Positions 33,888 through 43,401 of a DNA stretch of 64,000 nt are shown here, piece by piece; the stretch's first letter is position 1; every line of letters starts with the position of its first letter. Position numbers and translations under genes: made by a program. This DNA is from Terriglobus roseus (GTDB taxonomy: Bacteria > Acidobacteriota > Terriglobia > Terriglobales > Acidobacteriaceae), in NCBI RefSeq assembly GCF_900105625.1, contig NZ_FNSD01000001.1, positions 3,844,001 through 3,908,000 on the forward strand, given 5' to 3'. The notes under the pieces were generated by a model, which searched no databases, was not told where the DNA came from, and saw nothing but the letters and a program-made list of their open reading frames with translations.

Positions 33888-35911
33888 ACCGGTTTGATCG
33901 TCTTTCCACGCTTCGCGTCTTCGCAGCGGCTGCTGCGGTGCTCGCAGGCCTTCCGTCCCACGCGCAGATGGATCATGACAAACCGTCGACAGTGGCGCCG
34001 ACCTCCACCGTCTTTGTGAACCCGCGCGCCGTGGACGATCCACGCATCGGTCTGAAGGCGGGCCTGTACAACGCGGGTGTTGCGGCGAAGGGGTTGGAGA
34101 TGATCACAACCATCGCCAAGCCGGCGGGTTTCGCGCCGGACGAGTCGAAGATTGCCGCGTGGGAGGCAGCTCCGGCTCCGACGCCACCCAAGCCCGGCCA
34201 GCCGCGCGTTGCTCCGGTGCCGGCCCCGTATGGCACCACCAACTCTGACCTGGCGTTTCAGGGCAAGTACGTCTTTGTGGGCAACTACTACGGTGTCAAC
34301 ACCTATGACGCCAGCGATCCGGCCAAGACCAAGCTGGTGACCAGCATGGTGTGTCCCGGCGGTCAGGGTGATGTTTCTGTCTACGGCCACCTGATGTTCA
34401 TGAGCGTTGAAGCAGCGAACGGCCGCGTGGATTGCGGCGTGCAGGGCTTCGCTTCGATGGAAGCAGCGGCTGCTGCTGCTGCGGCTGCTGCCGCCGCAGC
34501 TCCTCCACCCCCGCCCCGTGCGGAAGGTGCTCCACCGGCGGCGCGTCCCACGCCTCCTCCTGCACCGGCGGAAAAGGACCGCGTGCGTGGCATCCGCATC
34601 TTCGACATTACCGACGTGACCAAGCCTCGCCAGATTGCCGACGTGCAGACCTGCCGTGGGTCGCATACCCATACTTTGCTGGTCGATCCGAAGGATAAGG
34701 ACAATATCTACGTCTACATCTCCGGCTCGGCCGGAGTGCGGGACGAAAAGGAACTGCCTGGCTGCAGCGGCGCAGACCCGACCGTGAACCCGGATACGGC
34801 GCTGTTCACCATCGTGGTGATCAAGGTGCCGCTGGCGCATCCTGAGCTGGCGAAGATCGTCAGCAGCCCACGCATCTTTACCGATCCCGAAACCGGCGAC
34901 ATGAATGGCTTGTGGAAGGGTGGCAAGCATGGCGACGGCACACAGACCACCAGCGCAACGCGTGGCTGCCATGACATCACGGTGTACTCCGCCTATCACC
35001 TGGCGGCGGGCGCCTGCTCCGGCAACGGCATTCTGCTCGACATCAGTGACCCGGTGAACCCGAAGCGGCTGGACGCTGTCAGCGATCCGAACTATGCGTT
35101 CTGGCATTCGGCGAACTTCAGCAACGACGGTAAAGCTATTCTCTTCAGCGACGAGTGGGGCGGAGGCGGTCAGCCGCGCTGCCGTGCGACCGATCCCATG
35201 AACTGGGGTGCGGATGCCATCTTCAAGCTGGACGGCAACAACAAGATGACCCTGCAGTCGTACTACAAGATGCCGGCGGCGCAGACGGAGCAGGAAAACT
35301 GCGTGGCGCATAACGGGTCGGAGATTCCGGTCCCCGGCCGTGCGTTGCACGTGCAGAGCTGGTACCAGGGCGGCATCTCGATTGTGGACTGGACCGATCC
35401 TGCGCATCCCGTGGAGATCGGCTACTACGACCGCGGACCCATCAACGGCAACAAGTTTGCCATGGGCGGCCAGTGGTCGACGTACTGGTACAACGGCTAC
35501 ATCTACGGCTCGGAGATCGCGCGAGGCCTGGATGTGATGAAGCTCGTGCCGACCGAGTTCATGACGCAGAACGAGATCGACGCAGCCAACCAGATCAAAT
35601 TCACGGAGCTGAATGTGCAGAACCAGCCACAGATCGTGTGGCCTGCAACCTTCATCACGGCGAAGGCCTATCTGGATCAACTGGGACGCGGCGATAGTCT
35701 GCCCGCAGCCAAAATCGCGTCCCTACGCAGCGCCATCGAAAAGGCAGCTACCTCGAAGAAGGATGCAGCCAAGCTGAAGTCCATGGCACCGGAACTGGAG
35801 AAGGCGGCCACAACCGCAAAGACACCAGCCGACGCGAAACGCCTGCACGGCCTGGCAGAGATCATGACCAAGGGCGGCGATGCTGCTCCCATGTCAATCG
35901 CCAGCCTGTAA
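33884..35911 (+). CDS. Secreted LVIVD-like beta-propeller protein
   Basis: The 675-residue product has a signal peptide (cleavage near SHAQMDH) and propeller-like repeats ([61 protein letters not shown]) as in LVIVD-repeat surface proteins. A low-complexity insert of 13 Ala then 5 Pro (34463-34516) sits between blades, and the C-terminus is a helical [15 protein letters not shown] tail. The gene is coupled to DUF305 by an ATGA overlap. The role is unknown; the operon points to an envelope or metal-linked function. Confidence 0.75.
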   Translation: MNRFDRLSTLRVFAAAAAVLAGLPSHAQMDHDKPSTVAPTSTVFVNPRAVDDPRIGLKAGLYNAGVAAKGLEMITTIAKPAGFAPDESKIAAWEAAPAPTPPKPGQPRVAPVPAPYGTTNSDLAFQGKYVFVGNYYGVNTYDASDPAKTKLVTSMVCPGGQGDVSVYGHLMFMSVEAANGRVDCGVQGFASMEAAAAAAAAAAAAAPPPPPRAEGAPPAARPTPPPAPAEKDRVRGIRIFDITDVTKPRQIADVQTCRGSHTHTLLVDPKDKDNIYVYISGSAGVRDEKELPGCSGADPTVNPDTALFTIVVIKVPLAHPELAKIVSSPRIFTDPETGDMNGLWKGGKHGDGTQTTSATRGCHDITVYSAYHLAAGACSGNGILLDISDPVNPKRLDAVSDPNYAFWHSANFSNDGKAILFSDEWGGGGQPRCRATDPMNWGADAIFKLDGNNKMTLQSYYKMPAAQTEQENCVAHNGSEIPVPGRALHVQSWYQGGISIVDWTDPAHPVEIGYYDRGPINGNKFAMGGQWSTYWYNGYIYGSEIARGLDVMKLVPTEFMTQNEIDAANQIKFTELNVQNQPQIVWPATFITAKAYLDQLGRGDSLPAAKIASLRSAIEKAATSKKDAAKLKSMAPELEKAATTAKTPADAKRLHGLAEIMTKGGDAAPMSIASL

Positions 35912-35929
35912 GCAGAGAACTACTCACGC

Positions 35930-35967
35930 AAGAAGGCCGTCGCTCCTCGTGGGGCGACGGCCTTCTT
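35930..35967 (+). terminator. Rho-independent-like terminator after the LVIVD-like gene
   Basis: AAGAAGGCCGTCGC (35930-35943) pairs perfectly with GCGACGGCCTTCTT (35954-35967) around a 10-base loop. It lies just past the stop. The T-rich tail is short, but the 14-bp stem is strong. Confidence 0.75.
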
Positions 35968-36098
35968 GCGTTCATGCAGTCGATTGATCTTTGCAATCGT
36001 ACTCAGAACAGACGGAACCGGGCCGCGTTGCCGGTTCTCGCGTGTAAGGATTGATCTCTACATAGCGGTCACCATCCTAGTTGCAAAAGGGAATAGCA

Positions 36099-37019
36099 AT
36101 GCTCGGGCAGTCAATGGACAAACGTGTGGTCTTCGATTTCGAGATCGACTTCCTGAATGGTGGCGGCGTACAGGGCCAGGGTTTTCGCCTGGACGTCGAC
36201 AGCGAAGAGATCGACGACCGGGACTTGGGCGATGCAGTCGTGCGCGATCTGCGCCTGTTGATGGTGGGCGAAGTCCGCATCCTGAACAAGCAGATTATTC
36301 AGGAGCGCCACAAGCGCGGGTCTCGACCAGTCGCTGATGCGAATGGCTCGGTTGGACCCTTGTATGTGGATCTGAGTCACACGGTGTATGAGGGCCTTGT
36401 GACGTTGAAGGGATTTCCGGCGCCAATCATCTGTGACTTTCTAAGCCGCGAAGACTCGCGGAAGATCTACGATGCAGACACCAGGTTCCAGATTGGTCGA
36501 ATCGATATGGTGGCGAATACCGGCACCTACCTCGACAGCCCGTTCCATCGCTTCGAGCATGGGAAGGATCTTTCTGAGCTGGAGTTGGCTTCGCTGGTCG
36601 GTCTGGATGCCGTAGTGGCGCGGGTGACGGGACAGGCGCGACGGGCCGTGAGCCGCGAAGTCTTTCTCCCACTGGATGTGCGCGGTAAGGCGGTTCTTGT
36701 GGAAACCGGCTGGTCCCGTCATTGGGCCACGGAACAGTACTTCGAAGGACACAGCTTCCTCACACGCGATGCGGCCGAATATCTACGCGCTGAGGGGGCA
36801 GCGCTCGTCGGGATCGACTCCTACAACATCGACGACACCACCGATGGCGCGCGCCCTGTCCATACCATCCTGCTGGGGGCTGAGATCCCGATCGTGGAAC
36901 ACATGTGCCAGCTTGAGCGACTCCCAGCGAGCGGCTTCAGCTTCACCGCCGTGCCGGTGAAGGTGAAGGGCATGGGAACATTCCCGGTGAGAGCCTTTGC
37001 AACTTTGCGATCGGCATAA
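36099..37019 (+). CDS. Cyclase/kynurenine formamidase-family protein with fused N-terminal domain
   Basis: The 306-residue protein has two parts. Residues 7-75 (RVVFDFEIDFLNGGG ... DAVVRDLRLLMVGEVRIL ... HKRG) resemble a small protein I recall as encoded separately beside cyclase genes. Residues 85-306 form the cyclase-family fold (YVDLSHTVYEG; GIDSYNIDDT; PVHTILLGAEIPIVEHMC). The usual metal motif H-x-G-T-H-x-D-x-P-x-H here reads NTGTYLDSPFH (140-150), with Asn and Tyr in place of the first two histidines. Enzymatic activity may therefore differ. Start 36099 has AAAAGGGA upstream; 36081 and 36114 are alternatives. Confidence 0.75.
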   Translation: MLGQSMDKRVVFDFEIDFLNGGGVQGQGFRLDVDSEEIDDRDLGDAVVRDLRLLMVGEVRILNKQIIQERHKRGSRPVADANGSVGPLYVDLSHTVYEGLVTLKGFPAPIICDFLSREDSRKIYDADTRFQIGRIDMVANTGTYLDSPFHRFEHGKDLSELELASLVGLDAVVARVTGQARRAVSREVFLPLDVRGKAVLVETGWSRHWATEQYFEGHSFLTRDAAEYLRAEGAALVGIDSYNIDDTTDGARPVHTILLGAEIPIVEHMCQLERLPASGFSFTAVPVKVKGMGTFPVRAFATLRSA

Positions 37020-37091
37020 CGCACGCCCGGAATCTGCACGTCGCAGCTGATGGCGATACTGCTCCCGAAGAACAAAGTTAGGATGAGGAAA

Positions 37092-37514
37092 ATGCACGAG
37101 ACTGGCTTGAACGAAGAGGCGCAGAAAGCGGAAATCCGTCGTGCCCGAGAGGGTTCCAATCGCGCGATTGCACGACGGAATCTGGTCGGCGTTGGAGACT
37201 CACTTGGAGAGGACTACCTCGGAATCATTGGTGACGGCACCTTCGTCCGGTCGCGCGCCGAATATCTCCGGTTGTTTGAAGAAGGCTTTGACCATCCGAA
37301 GCAAAGCATGACGTACGTGCGCACGCCCGAGGTCATCACCGTGGCAGACGACTACACGCTTGCATCCGAACATGGCAGTTGGATCGCGACGCTCCCTTCT
37401 GGTTCCCTCGCGTATACCGGCACCTATGCCGCGATGTGGCGGCGAACCGTAAGCGGCTGGAAGATCAGATCAGAGATGTTTGTCACCCTTCATAGCGAAC
37501 CGTCACGGCCCTGA
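37092..37514 (+). CDS. NTF2/SnoaL-like protein (DUF4440-type)
   Basis: The 140-residue protein shows the NTF2-like alpha-beta pattern: an N-terminal helix (AQKAEIRRAREGSNRAIARR), then FVRSRAEYLRLFEEGF, and strands VADDYTLASEHGSW, YAAMWRRTVSGWKIRSEMFVTL ending in the cone fold. The family holds small enzymes and ligand-binding proteins; activity cannot be told. ATG 37092 with AGGA about 9 bases upstream is preferred over ATG 37083. It follows the cyclase gene by about 70 bases and may share its transcript. Confidence 0.75.
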   Translation: MHETGLNEEAQKAEIRRAREGSNRAIARRNLVGVGDSLGEDYLGIIGDGTFVRSRAEYLRLFEEGFDHPKQSMTYVRTPEVITVADDYTLASEHGSWIATLPSGSLAYTGTYAAMWRRTVSGWKIRSEMFVTLHSEPSRP

Positions 37515-37826
37515 ACTCTTCAGGCAATTGGGATCGGCCGGAGCCAGGCAGGTTCCTCATGTGAAGGGCGCTTTCAATACTTACCAAGCGTATGTACGAC
37601 CGGTCTCGATAAGTGCATTGGCATGTTGTGATCGCCAAGTTGAACCACGCTCGCATTAAGCTCGAGTTTGACGCGAGGGGTTGGGAGTAAGGCCGATGGC
37701 GTAAGAGTCAGGCGCATCTTCAGGTGAGCTTAAGTGAATGTTCATTGAGCCGAAACGCTCACTTCACAATCCGAGCATAGAGGCGAACTAAGGTCATCGA
37801 ATCACTCCTTCGAGGAAGACCTAAGT
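37515..37826. other. Intergenic promoter region of the second TonB-dependent receptor
   Basis: This 312-base stretch has no gene. GTGAGC near 37723 and GCTCAC near 37757 are inverted, and GAGGAAG precedes the receptor ATG. No clear terminator for the NTF2-like gene is visible. Confidence 0.35.
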
Positions 37827-40409
37827 ATGCTTCGTGCACGCTTTTATTTCGCTGTGATTTCCGCCGCCAGCATTCTCTCCGTAGCTCCGCTGTCGGCCCA
37901 ATCAGGCACGTCCGTCACTGGCACTGTCGTGGATAGTAAGGGCGAATTCGTCACACATGCGAAGATCGCGGTCCACTCGCCTGACAATAAGATCACTCGC
38001 AGCACCGTTTCCGACGAAGCTGGACGCTTCTTAATCAGCAATGTACCGGTAGGTACCTATATTCTCGACGCGGACGCGCCGGGCTTTGCGACCACACACG
38101 AGGCGAGCGTTACGGTTGATGCTGGCAAGGTTACGACGATGAACGTGACCCTGCGCATTGGGAATCTGGAACAGATGGTCGAAGTGCAGGCCGACGCCTC
38201 CAATTCCATTGCGGCACAGCAGGCGCCCATGGATGCCCGCCTCGATGCTCGTTCTGCGCGCACCGAAATTACGTCCCACTTCATTGAGAACTACACCTCA
38301 CCGGCTGCCGATAACACGGAGATGATTTTCTTCGCCCCGGGAACATTCTCCGTGAACTCGAACGGCAGCGGTCTTGGCGACTCCAAGAGTTTCTTCCGCG
38401 GATTCTCCGACGGAAATTACGACATCACCTTCGATGGAATTCCGTACGAGGACACGAATTCGCCCACGCATCACTCTTGGGCGTTTTTCCCCGCGCCCTT
38501 CATCGGCAGCATCGACTTTGATCGGTCGCCGGGTACTGCGTCGACTGTTGGTCCGACACCCTTCGGCGGCTCGATCAACATGCTCTCGAAGACTTTGCGC
38601 CAGAACCCGGACATCATAGGATCGGTTAGCTACGGAACGTGGAACACGATCCTCTCGGACTTCCAAGTTAACTCGGGCCCACTGGGCGCGAATAAGAAGA
38701 CGCACTTTCTGGCGGACTTCAACCATCTCACGTCAGACGGATTTCAAACCTTCAATGGGCAGATGCGTTCTGCCGGCGACGTAAAGGTGGAATACCGTTT
38801 CAATGATGAGAAGATTCTGACCGGATACAGCGGCGTCGGTATGCTCGACACCAACACGCCGAATATCAAAGGGCCCACACGTGCGCAGTACCAGGCGCAA
38901 TATAACTACCTGCTGCAAAACACCGATCCCACACGCGCTGACTATTCCGCGTACAACTATTACCACATTCCTTCTGATTTTGAGTATGTCGGCTTTGTGA
39001 TGCCACTTGGTAAGGGCTGGCACCTTGATACCAAGCAATACACGTACAGCTATTACAACCAACAGAATTATGCCTCGACACCAAAGACTGGTGTGATCTC
39101 TGCAGCAAACTGCCTGCCCGTGGGCAGTCAGAACTGCGGCACGGACAAGCTCAATAGTTACCGCAAGTACGGCGACATAACAACCGTAAGCCAGGTGTCG
39201 AAGTATGGCATCTTCCGGACCGGTCTCTGGTACGAGTGGGCTACGACGTCCCGTCACCAGATTCCACAAAACCCCGTCACGAAGGCCGATACCGTCGTGC
39301 CGAACTTCAACGAATTCTTCATCACCAACAGCTACCAGCCGTTTGCGGAATACGAGTGGCATCCCACGCTAAAACTCACGGTCACAGGCGGCGCAAAGTT
39401 TTCGCGCTACACGTTTGACCTCAAGCAGTTGTCCGACAACGGCGGTGCCGTTGGCACACTCCCAGCAGGGCAGGCTGCCGTCTATCACTATGCAACATTC
39501 AATACCGTGCTGCCGTCAGCAGACGTGAACTATCGCTTCCGCGAGAATTGGTCGGCTTACGCGCAATTTGGAACAGGGAGCCTCATTCCCCCATCAAGCG
39601 TTTTCGATGTTCCAAATGTTGTTGGTGGTGTACTGGTGAACCCTGTCACCGTGCTGCCGAAACAGACCAAGGCCTTTACGTATCAGGCAGGCTCAGTCTT
39701 GAAGCTCCGCCGCCTTACGCTTGACGGCGACTTCTACTATGTCCTGTTTGGTAACGGTTACACAGCATCTCCCGACCCGAATGCCGCGGGCGCGAACGAA
39801 TATCAGAGCTCGGGTAACTCCACGACGAAGGGTTTCGAGGGCGAAGCGAATGTGTCGCTCACGCATGGGCTGCTGCTCTACCTTAACGGAACCGTTGGTT
39901 CGGCACGTTACACCAGCCAGACCATCCTTACGGGTACGACCTCGGGTAACAAGTATTACATCAACCCAAACAACGGAAATGCTGTCGCTAGTACGCCCGG
40001 GAATACCGAGACCTGGGGGCTTACCTATAACGCACATAACGTCGACTTCGGTTGGTTTACCAAGCGCATTGGTCCCATGTGGAACGACAACAAGGCAACA
40101 GTCGCGTTGAAATATACCGATGGGACGACCTCGGCACCGACAAGCATCACGGCGAATCAAGTGATCCCGGTCGATGCATTCACTACCTCCAATCTGTTCA
40201 TGAATTACAACGTGCATCAGATTCCGCACTTTGGAGCTTCCAAGTTGCGATTGAGCCTGAACAATCTTTTCAATGCTCAAGGCATCACCGGTCTGACCGC
40301 AGCGAATGCTGGAACGACCTTTACGCCCGCCGCTGGAGACACGCTCACACTGCTTCCCGGCCGGAGTGTCACGCTTTCCTTCCAGCTTGGTCTTACACGC
40401 CGCGAGTAG
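37827..40409 (+). CDS. TonB-dependent receptor with carboxypeptidase-regulatory domain
   Basis: The 860-residue outer-membrane protein has a signal peptide (cleavage near LSAQS), a carboxypeptidase-regulatory domain (VVDSKGEFVTHAKIAVHSP; FLISNVPVGTYILDAD), a plug region (SKSFFRGFSDGNYDITFDGI; RSPGTASTVGPTPFGGSINM) and a barrel with repeated aromatic-rich strands, ending FQLGLTRRE. It should import a TonB-dependent substrate. GAGGAAG precedes ATG 37827. A PAP2 phosphatase gene follows after 70 bases in the same direction, recalling the receptor-phosphoesterase pair near 26 kb. Confidence 0.9.
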   Translation: MLRARFYFAVISAASILSVAPLSAQSGTSVTGTVVDSKGEFVTHAKIAVHSPDNKITRSTVSDEAGRFLISNVPVGTYILDADAPGFATTHEASVTVDAGKVTTMNVTLRIGNLEQMVEVQADASNSIAAQQAPMDARLDARSARTEITSHFIENYTSPAADNTEMIFFAPGTFSVNSNGSGLGDSKSFFRGFSDGNYDITFDGIPYEDTNSPTHHSWAFFPAPFIGSIDFDRSPGTASTVGPTPFGGSINMLSKTLRQNPDIIGSVSYGTWNTILSDFQVNSGPLGANKKTHFLADFNHLTSDGFQTFNGQMRSAGDVKVEYRFNDEKILTGYSGVGMLDTNTPNIKGPTRAQYQAQYNYLLQNTDPTRADYSAYNYYHIPSDFEYVGFVMPLGKGWHLDTKQYTYSYYNQQNYASTPKTGVISAANCLPVGSQNCGTDKLNSYRKYGDITTVSQVSKYGIFRTGLWYEWATTSRHQIPQNPVTKADTVVPNFNEFFITNSYQPFAEYEWHPTLKLTVTGGAKFSRYTFDLKQLSDNGGAVGTLPAGQAAVYHYATFNTVLPSADVNYRFRENWSAYAQFGTGSLIPPSSVFDVPNVVGGVLVNPVTVLPKQTKAFTYQAGSVLKLRRLTLDGDFYYVLFGNGYTASPDPNAAGANEYQSSGNSTTKGFEGEANVSLTHGLLLYLNGTVGSARYTSQTILTGTTSGNKYYINPNNGNAVASTPGNTETWGLTYNAHNVDFGWFTKRIGPMWNDNKATVALKYTDGTTSAPTSITANQVIPVDAFTTSNLFMNYNVHQIPHFGASKLRLSLNNLFNAQGITGLTAANAGTTFTPAAGDTLTLLPGRSVTLSFQLGLTRRE

Positions 40410-40479
40410 CTTTCGTTGCCAAAGGGCCGGATCGTTCGTTGCAGGCCTGTCACCTTACCTTCTCAGGAGTGGTTGAACC

Positions 40480-41301
40480 TTGCGATTGAATCTCTTCTTC
40501 TTTTTTGTGATGGCCGCTGCCGGCGCGCAACAAATTTCGCCTGCGCCGGTCGAGCGAACCAGTCCCTGGTTTAACGCGCGTACCATCGATTTCGTCGCGG
40601 CGACTCCGGCTCCTCCAGCAGCTGGTTCGAAGCTTGATCGGCAGGATATGCGCGAGGTCTTGCTGGCACAGCGCAATCGAACAACCGCGGAGATTCAGCA
40701 GGCACAAGCGGACGATAAAGAAGAAGACATCTTCATCTTTGCACCGGTGTTAGGCGCAAAGTTCAATGCGACCGAGCTGCCGCTCACGGCTGCTTTCTCG
40801 CAGCACCTGCGAGGTGCGTCGGCAGTGATCAATCGACCGCTCAAACTTCGCTTCGGGCGTCCACGTCCGTTCATCGCATCGGCACAAGTTCATCCCGTGT
40901 GCGAGAAGACATCGTCCAATTCTTTCCCGAGTGGACATGCGATGGTTGGAACGCTGGAGGCGCTGGCGCTTACCCAAATTGTTCCGGAGCGGTCGGCCAA
41001 GATACTTCATCGCCTAGATCAATACACGCACAACCGTGTCACGTGCGGCGTTCACTATCCTAGCGATGTCGATGCGTCACGGACCATCGCCTCGGCTCTC
41101 TTCGGTCTGATTGCCGCCTCGCCTGTCTTCCAGGAAGAACTTGCATCCGCACGCGCCGAAGTCCGGAACCATTTAGCTCTGCCGGAACGTTCTACAGACC
41201 ACGCAATGACAAACATTAGTTCGAAACCGGATGCTGTCCACCTCACATCTTCCGCTGCCAGTCCTAACGGGGAAGGTCATTCCCACGCGAACAGCGAATG
41301 A
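40480..41301 (+). CDS. Secreted PAP2/class A acid phosphatase
   Basis: The 273-residue exported protein has all three PAP2 phosphatase motifs: K122-x6-R129-P130 (LKLRFGRPRP), PSGH (150-153), and R186-x5-H192-x3-D196 (RVTCGVHYPSD), where the usual SR is NR. It hydrolyses phosphomonoesters in the periplasm. The start is TTG 40480 with AGGAG 10 bases upstream and a short hydrophobic leader (LNLFFFFVMAAAGAQQ). The C-terminus is extended and His/Ser-rich. It follows a TonB-dependent receptor, suggesting phosphate release coupled to uptake; this is inferred. Confidence 0.88.
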   Translation: MRLNLFFFFVMAAAGAQQISPAPVERTSPWFNARTIDFVAATPAPPAAGSKLDRQDMREVLLAQRNRTTAEIQQAQADDKEEDIFIFAPVLGAKFNATELPLTAAFSQHLRGASAVINRPLKLRFGRPRPFIASAQVHPVCEKTSSNSFPSGHAMVGTLEALALTQIVPERSAKILHRLDQYTHNRVTCGVHYPSDVDASRTIASALFGLIAASPVFQEELASARAEVRNHLALPERSTDHAMTNISSKPDAVHLTSSAASPNGEGHSHANSE

Positions 41302-41304
41302 CAT

Positions 41305-41352
41305 TGAGGCATTCGTGACCGTGAATCACGTGGCATGCCTCATCGTTGTTTT
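41305..41352 (+). terminator. Terminator hairpin after the PAP2 phosphatase gene
   Basis: TGAGGCAT (41305-41312) pairs with ATGCCTCA (41335-41342), enclosing a second stem CGTGA/TCACG (41314-41318, 41326-41330), then a T-rich stretch TCGTTGTTTT. It lies just past the stop. Confidence 0.7.
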
Positions 41353-41475
41353 CCGCTGGCTGTCAGTCGCGTTCCTTGTGTCTCCGATTGAAACGACAGC
41401 GCAGGAGGGGAGCCGCTCGCCTCTGCGTCGGCTAAGCTGACCAGCGCATCCTGATGATTTCCGGCGAAACGGCGT

Positions 41476-42459
41476 TCATCGGGACTGATCGTAGTTCTGT
41501 AATCCGCGTTTGAGATATTCCCCAGGATTCGCTCCAACCACCCGCTTGAACGCTTTACTGAACGCAGCATCTGATTCGTAGCCGACGGACCGAGCCACGT
41601 CAACGAGCTTCCTGTCACGCTGTTCGAGTAAGTGCATCGCTTTCTGCATGCGCCACTCGGTTACATATTCCAGCGGTGTTTGTCGAAGCAATTCTTTGAA
41701 GCGCACTGCGAACGCGGAACGAGACACGCCCGCCGATTCGGACAATGACTCGACGGTCCAGGGTGCTCCTACATTTGCGTGAAAGGCGGTCAGGGCAGTG
41801 CCGATCTGAGGATCGAAGACAGCGCGAAGCCATCCCTGGTTGCGTCCCGGCTCCGACGCAATATGCGCCCGAAGGATCTGGATGAAGAGAACCTCTGCGA
41901 GTCGAGTCGCGACGATATCAGACCCCGGAACCTGCTGGGACATCTCGGACGCCAACGCCTGCATGGTGTTGTGAAGAGCAAACGTGCGTGCCTGATCCGC
42001 CCTGATCAGGATGAAGCTCGGCAATAACTGGGTGATCGGTTTCAGGCTGGCACGGTCAAAACTAAGAGACCCACAGACGATGGTGGTCGGGGCGCCGCCA
42101 CCTCCACAGTGGGCGACGTTGCTCTTGGCCGTGGCCGCGACCTCACGGAAGCTCGACTTCGGGTGCGTTCGAGGGCTATCGCGCATGACGATCGAAGCAT
42201 CACGATCCAGCAGGATGCAGTCACCCCCGGTAAGTGGAATCGCCTCCGCGATGCCTTCAACGTTGAGCCAGCAATTGCCGCGTGACAGCATGGCGAAGTG
42301 CGCCAGATCTGTGGGTGGATTCTCTTTGCCCGCGTTCGGCGCTTTCACGTCGTCCTCCGCTCCGCCCCCTTTGAGTCCCCAGGGGGCAGTGGCTTCGAGC
42401 CTGTGTTGACCGAAGGCCGTTACATGCAGCGTTCGGAAGACATCTGTTATCGGGTCCAT
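41476..42459 (-). CDS. AraC-family regulator with Cupin_6-type sensor
   Basis: The 327-residue protein has an N-terminal cupin-like sensor (FAMLSRGNCWLNVEGI ... GGDCILLDRDASIVM) and a C-terminal AraC helix-turn-helix (VESLSESAGVSRSAFAVRFK ... VDVARSVGYESDAAFSKAF ... ANPGEYLKR). Such Cupin_6 AraC proteins often sit beside an SDR or oxidoreductase gene and control it. That is the case here: it is divergent from two SDR genes across a 118-base promoter with a 21-bp-phased direct repeat. ATG 42459 has AGAGAGG upstream. Confidence 0.9.
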   Translation of the reverse strand: MDPITDVFRTLHVTAFGQHRLEATAPWGLKGGGAEDDVKAPNAGKENPPTDLAHFAMLSRGNCWLNVEGIAEAIPLTGGDCILLDRDASIVMRDSPRTHPKSSFREVAATAKSNVAHCGGGGAPTTIVCGSLSFDRASLKPITQLLPSFILIRADQARTFALHNTMQALASEMSQQVPGSDIVATRLAEVLFIQILRAHIASEPGRNQGWLRAVFDPQIGTALTAFHANVGAPWTVESLSESAGVSRSAFAVRFKELLRQTPLEYVTEWRMQKAMHLLEQRDRKLVDVARSVGYESDAAFSKAFKRVVGANPGEYLKRGLQNYDQSR

Positions 42460-42470
42460 TTCAGCCTCTC

Positions 42471-42500
42471 TGTTTGGACGAATAGACAAAATGTTTGGAC
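42471..42500. promoter_or_regulatory. 21-bp-phased direct repeat in the AraC/SDR divergent promoter
   Basis: TGTTTGGAC occurs at 42471-42479 and again at 42492-42500, in the same orientation and 21 bp apart, two helical turns. That spacing and orientation match AraC-type operator half-sites. It lies between the regulator start (42459) and the first SDR start (42578). Confidence 0.6.
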
Positions 42501-42577
42501 TTTCGAGCAGTTCTCGTCCACTGCGCGGGGAATCTACCTGTGTAGTGGATGTAACACGGCTACGAAAAGGAGCAAGT

Positions 42578-43309
42578 ATGGGAAAGCTGGAAGGTAAGGT
42601 TGCAGTCATCACGGGTGGGTCGAGCGGTTTGGCGCTGGCGAGCGCGAAGCGCTTCGTAGAAGAAGGAGCTTATGTGTTCCTTACGGGCCGCAGGCAGGAG
42701 GCGCTTGATGAGGCCGTCAAGCTGATTGGCCGAAATGTGACCGGCGTACAGGGTGACGCTGCGAATCTGGACGACCTTGATCGCTTGTTCGATACGGTCA
42801 AGAAACAGAAGGGCAAATTCGACATCCTGTTCGCGAGCGCTGGTAAGGGCGAACCCGCTGTACTGGGCGACGTTACCGAGGAGCATTTCGATCGGGAGTT
42901 CGGCCTGATTGTGCGCGGCACGCTGTTCACGGCACAGAAGGCTCTGCCGCTCCTCAATGACGGAGGATCGATCATCCTGACGGGATCGGTCGCGTCGCTG
43001 AAGGGGTTCCCCGGCTTCGGGGTGTACGCGGCAAGCAAGGCGGCCTTACGTTCCTTCGCACGCACGTGGCTGAACGAATTGAAGGGCAGAAAGATCCGGG
43101 TCAACGTGCTGAGTCCGGGGCAGGTCGACACACCGGACTCCCAGCGTCTCGACCAAGCAACGAGGGAGATGTTCGAATCTCTGATCCCTCGCGGCAAGAT
43201 GGGGCGTCCTGAGGAGATTGCAGCGGCAGCGCTCTTCCTTGCTTCAGATGATTCGAGCTACGTGAACGGGATGGATTTCGCCGTTGACGGCGGCTTCTCG
43301 GCCGTCTGA
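42578..43309 (+). CDS. Short-chain dehydrogenase/reductase, first tandem copy
   Basis: The 243-residue classical SDR has a cofactor motif TGGSSGLALA (the last Gly of TGxxxGxG is Ala), NAG-equivalent ASAGKGEP, a catalytic Ser in ILTGSVAS and Y150-AAS-K154. It likely reduces or oxidises a small carbonyl or alcohol with NAD(P)H. AAAAGGAG precedes ATG 42578. The downstream gene is a close paralogue, and an AraC gene is divergent upstream with a probable operator between them. Confidence 0.92.
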   Translation: MGKLEGKVAVITGGSSGLALASAKRFVEEGAYVFLTGRRQEALDEAVKLIGRNVTGVQGDAANLDDLDRLFDTVKKQKGKFDILFASAGKGEPAVLGDVTEEHFDREFGLIVRGTLFTAQKALPLLNDGGSIILTGSVASLKGFPGFGVYAASKAALRSFARTWLNELKGRKIRVNVLSPGQVDTPDSQRLDQATREMFESLIPRGKMGRPEEIAAAALFLASDDSSYVNGMDFAVDGGFSAV

Positions 43310-43401
43310 CGTTGCGCCGAGACGCCGACGGTGGCTGATCTGAACACCACCGAATAAGAGCCTGATCGAACGAAAAACGCACTTCTATCAAAGGAAAAGT
43401 C

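Noticed and set aside
33797-35680. Open frame of more than 600 codons antisense to the LVIVD-like gene
   Set aside because: Same artefact: the plus-strand protein has a signal peptide and propeller repeats, while the opposite frame reads as low-complexity Arg/Leu/Val-rich sequence without motifs.
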